In this document: piece by piece, positions 22,765 through 27,722 of the stretch
Position numbering within the stretch: the stretch's first letter is position 1
Layout: each line of letters starts with the position of its first letter
Assembly: GCA_002254385.1 (NCBI GenBank)
Contig: NJDO01000004.1
Span: 1 to 27,722, forward strand
Length of the DNA stretch: 27,722 nucleotides
From: Thermoplasmatales archaeon ex4484_6
GTDB lineage: Archaea; Thermoplasmatota; Penumbrarchaeia; Penumbrarchaeales; Penumbrarchaeaceae
Reading direction: 5' to 3'
Translations under genes and position numbers: made by a program
The notes under the pieces: generated by a model
The model's database searches: none
Told to the model about the DNA's origin: nothing
What the model saw: the letters and a program-made list of their open reading frames with translations, nothing else

Positions 22765-24330
22765 ATGATGATCTCCTCTCGCTCGTATACATTGATCGGG
22801 GCATTGTTGATACTGGCCCCCCTTCTCCAATTCCCCACGGCATCGACCGGTGGGGGTGCAGGAGGCAGCATGATGGCGTCAGGTCATATGGTGTTCGTCG
22901 AGGACATCACCGCAACATGGTGCGGATACTGCCCTGAAGCGTCGCAGGGCCTTTCGGATCTATCCGCACAGAGAGGTGATTTCAGGTTCGTCACACTTGT
23001 CGACGACAGGGTTCCCGATGCGGCATCAAGGAATGAGGAGTACAATCCCTCGGGTTTTCCCACGGTCATGTTCGATGGAGGATACGAGGAGGTCATTGGG
23101 GCACCTTCGTCCACGGATGCTTATGACGCAGCAGTGGACAGCTGTCAGGAGAGAGATGCCCCCCCGATCAGCGTCATCGTGGACTGTTTCGATGAGGGCG
23201 GCTCGAGATTGAGGATAGACCTGGAGGTCGAGAATGGCGCCTCCTCCGAATACTCCGGCCGGCTTCTCGTGAATGTCGTGGAGATCGTATCCAGGTATCA
23301 GGATTCGGACGGCAGCCCCTACCCCTATTCTCTTCTCGGCTACGCTGCGGATGAGGATATATCCATACAGGGAGGTGAATCATACACCACCTCCATTGAC
23401 TGGGTCGGATCGGCTGAGAAGGATCTTCTCGGTAACGATTTTTCCGATATCGACCCCTCCAATATCGTGATATACGCCGTCGTGTTCAACAGCGGTTCCA
23501 ATCTGAAGGTAAGAAAGACCGTTCCTCCCTCATACTATACCGCCCATTATGCCGATGCCATGGGTGAGGCCCATCCTCAGAAGCTCGGAGGGGCCCCCGA
23601 CGTGGAGATCACATCGCCCCGTGAGGGAAGAAGGGTGTCGGGGGTGGCGGATATAGATGCCCGCATCGGTTCCGAGAACGGCATCGATACGGTTGAGGTG
23701 AAGATAGGACAGGGGGACTGGTTGGAGATGTCGGGCCTGGACGGGGTGTATACATATTCATGGGACACAACCGAGGTTTCCAACGGTCCCGTGAGAATAA
23801 CGGTAAAGGCCAGGGACCGGGAAGGCCTGGTGGGGATGGACTCCGTGGAGGTCGTGGTGGAGAACGAGGGCTCCCTCGTTCCACCGGAGATAGTCGAGGT
23901 CCATCACAGTCCACAGGTGGTAAAGGAGGGCGATGAGGTAATGATATCCGCCTATGTTGTCGAATATGATACGGAGATCTCCAGCGTGGAGCTCACATAC
24001 TGCATTGGCGACATCTGCCTCCTCCCCGAGGAGATGGACGATGAAGGAAGCGGAACCTATTCTCTGGCGATTGGCCCATTTTCGGAGGGTGATACGGTCA
24101 GGTACAACGTTCTGGTCACGGACGTGGAAGGGAACGAGGTGAGGTCATCCGACAGCACCTTCACGGTTCAGCCCCCCTCTTCGGCGGATGGGACCGGGAA
24201 CGAGGGGGCCGAGGGAGATGACGGTTCCTCCGACGGGGGAACGGAAGTCAACAGCAGCCCCGCTCCATATTTTACCCTCCTCATTCCGGCACTGGCCATA
24301 ACCATGCTGATGCTGAGAAGGAGAAAGTGA
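22765..24330 (+). CDS. Secreted Omp28/thioredoxin-like protein with Ig-like domains and C-terminal anchor
   Basis: This 521-residue exported protein has a signal peptide (about 1-27) and a thioredoxin-like domain (about 42-135) with CxxC (Cys53-Gly-Tyr-Cys56 in TATWCGYCPEA) and the cis-Pro in SGFPTVMF (Pro99). A beta-rich Omp28-like region spans about 140-265, followed by two Ig-like domains (about 276-370 and 373-468) and a Ser/Gly/Asp/Glu-rich linker. A short hydrophobic helix ends in RRRK. Redox-active Cys outside the membrane suggest disulfide exchange on secreted proteins. The C-terminus (linker, PYF-like motif, helix, Arg cluster) resembles archaeosortase-processed PGF-CTERM tails without being a clear match. 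The start is ATG 22765 or 22768. Confidence 0.8.
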   Translation: MMISSRSYTLIGALLILAPLLQFPTASTGGGAGGSMMASGHMVFVEDITATWCGYCPEASQGLSDLSAQRGDFRFVTLVDDRVPDAASRNEEYNPSGFPTVMFDGGYEEVIGAPSSTDAYDAAVDSCQERDAPPISVIVDCFDEGGSRLRIDLEVENGASSEYSGRLLVNVVEIVSRYQDSDGSPYPYSLLGYAADEDISIQGGESYTTSIDWVGSAEKDLLGNDFSDIDPSNIVIYAVVFNSGSNLKVRKTVPPSYYTAHYADAMGEAHPQKLGGAPDVEITSPREGRRVSGVADIDARIGSENGIDTVEVKIGQGDWLEMSGLDGVYTYSWDTTEVSNGPVRITVKARDREGLVGMDSVEVVVENEGSLVPPEIVEVHHSPQVVKEGDEVMISAYVVEYDTEISSVELTYCIGDICLLPEEMDDEGSGTYSLAIGPFSEGDTVRYNVLVTDVEGNEVRSSDSTFTVQPPSSADGTGNEGAEGDDGSSDGGTEVNSSPAPYFTLLIPALAITMLMLRRRK

Positions 24331-24477
24331 GCGGGATGTCCCATTGCCATCCATTCGGGGTCCCGTTGGCCATGTCGGCCGGAATGACTTATTCACCGAC
24401 ATAATTAGGAGCAATGGTTTTTATGGATGGTTCAAAGACCAATAGTGTATAATAAGAAAAATGCCGGAGGAAAAAGA
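24331..24477 (+). promoter_or_regulatory. Promoter region of the metalloprotease gene
   Basis: Two TATA-like elements occur: ggtttttatgg (about 24415-24425) and gtgtataataag (24445-24456). The first would give a leader of about 30 bases containing the ggagg site at 24466-24470, seven bases before ATG 24478, and is preferred. No clear terminator for the upstream gene was found. Confidence 0.4.
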
Positions 24478-27400
24478 ATGAAAGAAAGCAGAGGGCAGGG
24501 AAATGCTTCCACGATTCCGGCGTTGATGATAATTTTGCTGTTTGCCATCACGGCCGCTCTTCCCCTTGCCTCTTCCATCCGAACGGAGAGCATCTCGGAT
24601 GGGGTCTCGATCTCGCCGTATCCCGGTGGATATGACCCTGAAAAGGATCCTCTGGTCAAGCAGGGGTTCAGGCCAAGATTCCCGTCTCCGGATTCCCCGT
24701 TCATTCAGACACTGGCCCCCATGCCCGAGGATGCGGTTATGCATCCGTACGGATGGGTTCCTCAAACGCTTTCCGGCTCACCTACGAGGGCAGCGGAGTG
24801 GACCCTCTATTACAACGGAACCCACATCGACGTGTATGTGGATACGAGTTCCTCCGGAGGGGGAGACCTGTCATCAAGTGAAGAGAACCAGCTTGACAGG
24901 ATCATTGATGATTTCGAACAGTACGCATGGCCCCGGGTGAAGGATTATTTCGATCCGAACGATATTGTCTATCACGTGGATTTCAAGGTCCACAAGATAG
25001 ACGGGCCATCCGGAACCGGCGGATACTATCAGCCAGGAACAGACGAATTCCATCTGGACAGGGATGATTTCTCGTGGGGAGGGATCATAGCTGCCCACGA
25101 GTTCCAGCATTACGTTCACAGGCAGTATGATGCCTACGAGAGATTGTGGGTGGATGAAGGATGTGCCGATTTCGCAGCATATCTCGTATACGGGATCCAG
25201 AATACCCTGTCCTCTCATGTGTATGCCTATCTCCAGTGGAGGCCGAGACATACGGTTCCCGTTGACGATTACACCTTCTATGCCGATACGACCACCTCCT
25301 ATTACGGTTCCAGCTTCCTCTTCGAGCTCTACATGATCGAGCACTACGGAGGAAAGAATTACACCCATGCCCTTGTGAAATCCACCCAGAGGGGAGTATA
25401 CGGGGTCAACCGCGCACTTGCTGCGGTGGGCTCAACGGACCGCTTCGATGAGGCTTTCACAAAGTTCATGGTTGCGACCAGGATAAACGACGATTATGCC
25501 GGGGACGGCAACTATTCGTATTCCCTGAAATCCTACAGCTACGGAAGCCTGAACCTCCCCCTTTCCCGCTCCCATTCGGGGACACCCGTTACGGATTCGT
25601 TCTCGAGCATGGAATTGTATTCCGTGAACTCCATTCGTTTCTCTTCCCCACCTGAACCGGGAGAGACATACAGGATGACCCTGACCTACAGCGCGGGAGA
25701 TCCCATCGCAGCACTCTATTACGAAACCCCGGCCCCGAGGGAGGTGGACATCATTGACTTCGGCTCATCGAGGTCCGTCACACTGGACATTGAAGGATGG
25801 GGGACGGATTTCAACTCGTTCCAGCTGATAACGACATCCACGGACGTTTCCTCATTGAGCTACACGCTGGACATCCTGGATCTCGAACCCCCAGTCTCAT
25901 CCGTCTCCGTAAGTCCGTATATTCCGGATGGAGAGAACGGATGGTACACCACAACCCCCAAGATAACGTTGAAATCCGAAGCGGGGGCAAAGATATATTA
26001 TTCAATGAACGGAGGGGAACAGCAGCTCTATTCCGATCCCATATATCCAACGGATGGCGTTTGGAACATCTCCTTCCATGCGGTGGACAGACATGACAAT
26101 ATCGAGCCCTTCAACTACCTCAATATAAAGGTCGACACGAGAACGCCAACCTCCTCGATGGATGTGGACCCGGACCTTCCCGAGGATACATGGTACACCA
26201 CCCCCCCGTTGATAACACTCAACACGGCCCATCCCATGACCACCCTGCAGTACAAGTTCGGCAATGATGAATACACGAACTATACCGGGCCGTTCAATCC
26301 TCCGGAAGGACTTACCAATCTATTCTGGAGGTCCGTGGACCAGGCAGGCAACATGGAGACGGAGCGATCCAGGCTTTTCAAGGTAGATACAATCCCACCC
26401 ACACTGGAATACGAGATATTCCCGGCGCTTCCCGACGGGGAGAACGGATTCTACAGGACCACTCCCAGGGTGACCCTGCGCTCCGACGATTCGGAAGCCA
26501 TATATTATTCACTCAACGGGGGAGACATGCTCCCCTACATCGGCCCGTTCACCATCCAGGACGGAACCTATACCGTTCGGATGCTTGCCATCGATCAGGC
26601 CGGGAACAGGGGTGATCAGCTCCGATTTGACATCAAGGTGGATACAACATCCCCCCACATCAACGGAAGCTTCGGGGATTGGGAGTATGACCCCGATAAT
26701 TCCTCCAGCTGGCTTTCTTTCGCTCCCGTATTGACCCTTGAAGGTTCCGAGAGCGGGATGCTCATGAACTATTCATTGAACGGTGGGGCCCCCGTCGATT
26801 ATACCAAACCTGTGAAGTTCGAGGACGGCGTCAACGAGATATGGATATATGGAGTGGATCCTGCGGGAAATCCCGCGGAACCCCTCAGGTTCTTCCTGAA
26901 GATAGACAGGAAGGCTCCGTTCGTGGAACCCGGCATTTCCTCGGAGCCTGTCAATGGATGGTACCTGGACCGGACGGTGGAAGTGGAACTGACCCTCAGC
27001 GGTGATGATGAGCGCTCCTCCCCGGTGAATATCCGGTATAAATGGATGGGGGAAGAGGCCAAGGATTACAGAAGTGCCCTGAAGGTTCCGGAAGGCTATT
27101 CCACTCTGATGTACTGGGCGGTTGATGCCGCCGGCAACAGGATGGAGGCAAGGTCCATACAGTTCAAGAAGGATTCCTCCCCTCCGTCAGTCGCGATGTC
27201 GCTCCAGGGTCCCGCCGATGGGGTCGTCCAGGCCGGATCCGAGATCCTTGTCGATCTTTCGGATTCGAGCGACGGGAACGGCATCTCCTTCTACGGTATC
27301 AGCATCAACGGCTCAACGGACTTCCGGTGGTCTCCCGACCCGAATTTCTCCCTGGTACTGAGCGAGCCGGGAACCTATACAATAACAGCCTACGTGAAGG

Positions 27401-27722
27401 ACGGAGCCGGGAATGTGGCCCAGAGATCCCAGGAAGTTGTGGTAATTCCCGTCGAATCCGGAAATGGCAGTGATGTTCAGTCCTCGGAAAACGGAAACCA
27501 TTCATGGATACTCTACGCGATCATCGGTGCTGCGTTATTCATACTTCTGATGGCCCTTGCTGTAATGATCGTTGTTATCTCGAAGCACCACAAGAAAGAG
27601 GTGGAACATATCCCCCCTCCACCGGGCCATCCCGTTTTCGACCCCCATTCACACCCTCAGGCCCCCCCTCCCCGACCCCCGCAGAAGCGGCCGGAGCTCC
27701 CATCACCTCCAAGGCCCCCGGA
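24478..27722 (+). CDS. Cell-surface HExxH metalloprotease with OmpL47-type repeats (3' end missing)
   Basis: The frame is open from ATG 24478, with ggagg seven bases upstream, to the window edge: at least 1081 residues. A signal peptide spans about 1-32. The peptidase domain (about 105-350) holds the gluzincin site HEFQH (His207, Glu208, His211), with a third ligand Glu227 in WVDEGCADFAAY sixteen residues later, like immune-inhibitor or hyicolysin-type secreted enzymes. A beta region follows. Then come five repeats of about 85 residues starting near 467, 552, 637, 721 and 809 (WYTTTP, YYSLNGG, AVDQAGN-like motifs), the OmpL47/chitobiase-C type, and an Ig-like domain near 898. A membrane helix (about 1008-1030) leads into a Pro-rich cytoplasmic tail that runs off the edge. 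It probably degrades or processes extracellular protein. Confidence 0.85.
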   Translation, partial: MKESRGQGNASTIPALMIILLFAITAALPLASSIRTESISDGVSISPYPGGYDPEKDPLVKQGFRPRFPSPDSPFIQTLAPMPEDAVMHPYGWVPQTLSGSPTRAAEWTLYYNGTHIDVYVDTSSSGGGDLSSSEENQLDRIIDDFEQYAWPRVKDYFDPNDIVYHVDFKVHKIDGPSGTGGYYQPGTDEFHLDRDDFSWGGIIAAHEFQHYVHRQYDAYERLWVDEGCADFAAYLVYGIQNTLSSHVYAYLQWRPRHTVPVDDYTFYADTTTSYYGSSFLFELYMIEHYGGKNYTHALVKSTQRGVYGVNRALAAVGSTDRFDEAFTKFMVATRINDDYAGDGNYSYSLKSYSYGSLNLPLSRSHSGTPVTDSFSSMELYSVNSIRFSSPPEPGETYRMTLTYSAGDPIAALYYETPAPREVDIIDFGSSRSVTLDIEGWGTDFNSFQLITTSTDVSSLSYTLDILDLEPPVSSVSVSPYIPDGENGWYTTTPKITLKSEAGAKIYYSMNGGEQQLYSDPIYPTDGVWNISFHAVDRHDNIEPFNYLNIKVDTRTPTSSMDVDPDLPEDTWYTTPPLITLNTAHPMTTLQYKFGNDEYTNYTGPFNPPEGLTNLFWRSVDQAGNMETERSRLFKVDTIPPTLEYEIFPALPDGENGFYRTTPRVTLRSDDSEAIYYSLNGGDMLPYIGPFTIQDGTYTVRMLAIDQAGNRGDQLRFDIKVDTTSPHINGSFGDWEYDPDNSSSWLSFAPVLTLEGSESGMLMNYSLNGGAPVDYTKPVKFEDGVNEIWIYGVDPAGNPAEPLRFFLKIDRKAPFVEPGISSEPVNGWYLDRTVEVELTLSGDDERSSPVNIRYKWMGEEAKDYRSALKVPEGYSTLMYWAVDAAGNRMEARSIQFKKDSSPPSVAMSLQGPADGVVQAGSEILVDLSDSSDGNGISFYGISINGSTDFRWSPDPNFSLVLSEPGTYTITAYVKDGAGNVAQRSQEVVVIPVESGNGSDVQSSENGNHSWILYAIIGAALFILLMALAVMIVVISKHHKKEVEHIPPPPGHPVFDPHSHPQAPPPRPPQKRPELPSPPRPP

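Overview
The window looks like chromosomal DNA from a euryarchaeon, most plausibly a member of the Thermoplasmatota. The archaeal signs are ribosomal protein eS1, the H/ACA RNP protein Gar1, a TrmG10-type tRNA methyltransferase, a VAT-like double-AAA Cdc48, TATA-box promoters (often tttaaata-like), GGTGAT-type Shine-Dalgarno sites and several TTG start codons. It also carries very large single-pass surface proteins built from CARDB/NEW3, PKD and OmpL47-type domains, which are common in uncultured Thermoplasmata. The phylum is inferred from gene content; the domain call is firm. I saw no IS element, prophage, CRISPR array, tRNA or rRNA.

Layout. Bases 1-336 hold no gene but contain an inverted repeat, a TATA box and a strong hairpin followed by several T-tracts (a possible small RNA). 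Then come eS1 (337-1104), a PAS/histidine-kinase-like protein that lacks its phospho-acceptor His (1264-2403) and a coupled stand-alone receiver protein (2405-2764). A 1070-residue surface protein of about six Ig-like domains with a Pro-rich cytoplasmic tail follows (3087-6299), ended by a 12-bp hairpin terminator. On the minus strand is trmG10 (6558-7586). Divergent from it is a secreted zinc-phospholipase-C-like protein with CARDB and PKD domains (7734-10904). Next are a small zinc-ribbon protein (10920-11180, minus), an isoprenyl diphosphate synthase (11317-12381) and a flavodoxin-like protein (12453-12962, minus). An intergenic stretch at 12963-13356 carries a TATA box, a folded or very short coding transcript, a terminator and an inverted repeat.

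The centre of the window is a minus-strand gene train from 20063 down to 13357: J-domain protein, RuvC/YqgF-like RNase H-fold protein, Cdc48, PRC-barrel protein, HisA-like TIM barrel, a DUF2240-like protein and a TPR-JAMM fusion protease. Three junctions are 4-bp ATGA overlaps. A J-protein, a Cdc48 unfoldase with a C-terminal HbYX-like tail and a JAMM isopeptidase fused to helical repeats suggest a protein-quality-control or ubiquitin-like (SAMP) deconjugation unit. This is the best candidate in the window for an undescribed system.

To the right on the plus strand are Gar1 with an unusual R/G-rich tail, an RNase H homologue missing three of four catalytic residues, cysteinyl-tRNA synthetase, a secreted Omp28/thioredoxin-like protein with a C-terminal anchor, and a large HExxH metalloprotease with OmpL47-type repeats that runs off the right edge.

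A recurring theme is enzyme folds with substituted catalytic residues: the kinase, the RNase H, the HisA-like barrel and possibly the phospholipase-like domain. These look like proteins kept for binding or scaffolding.
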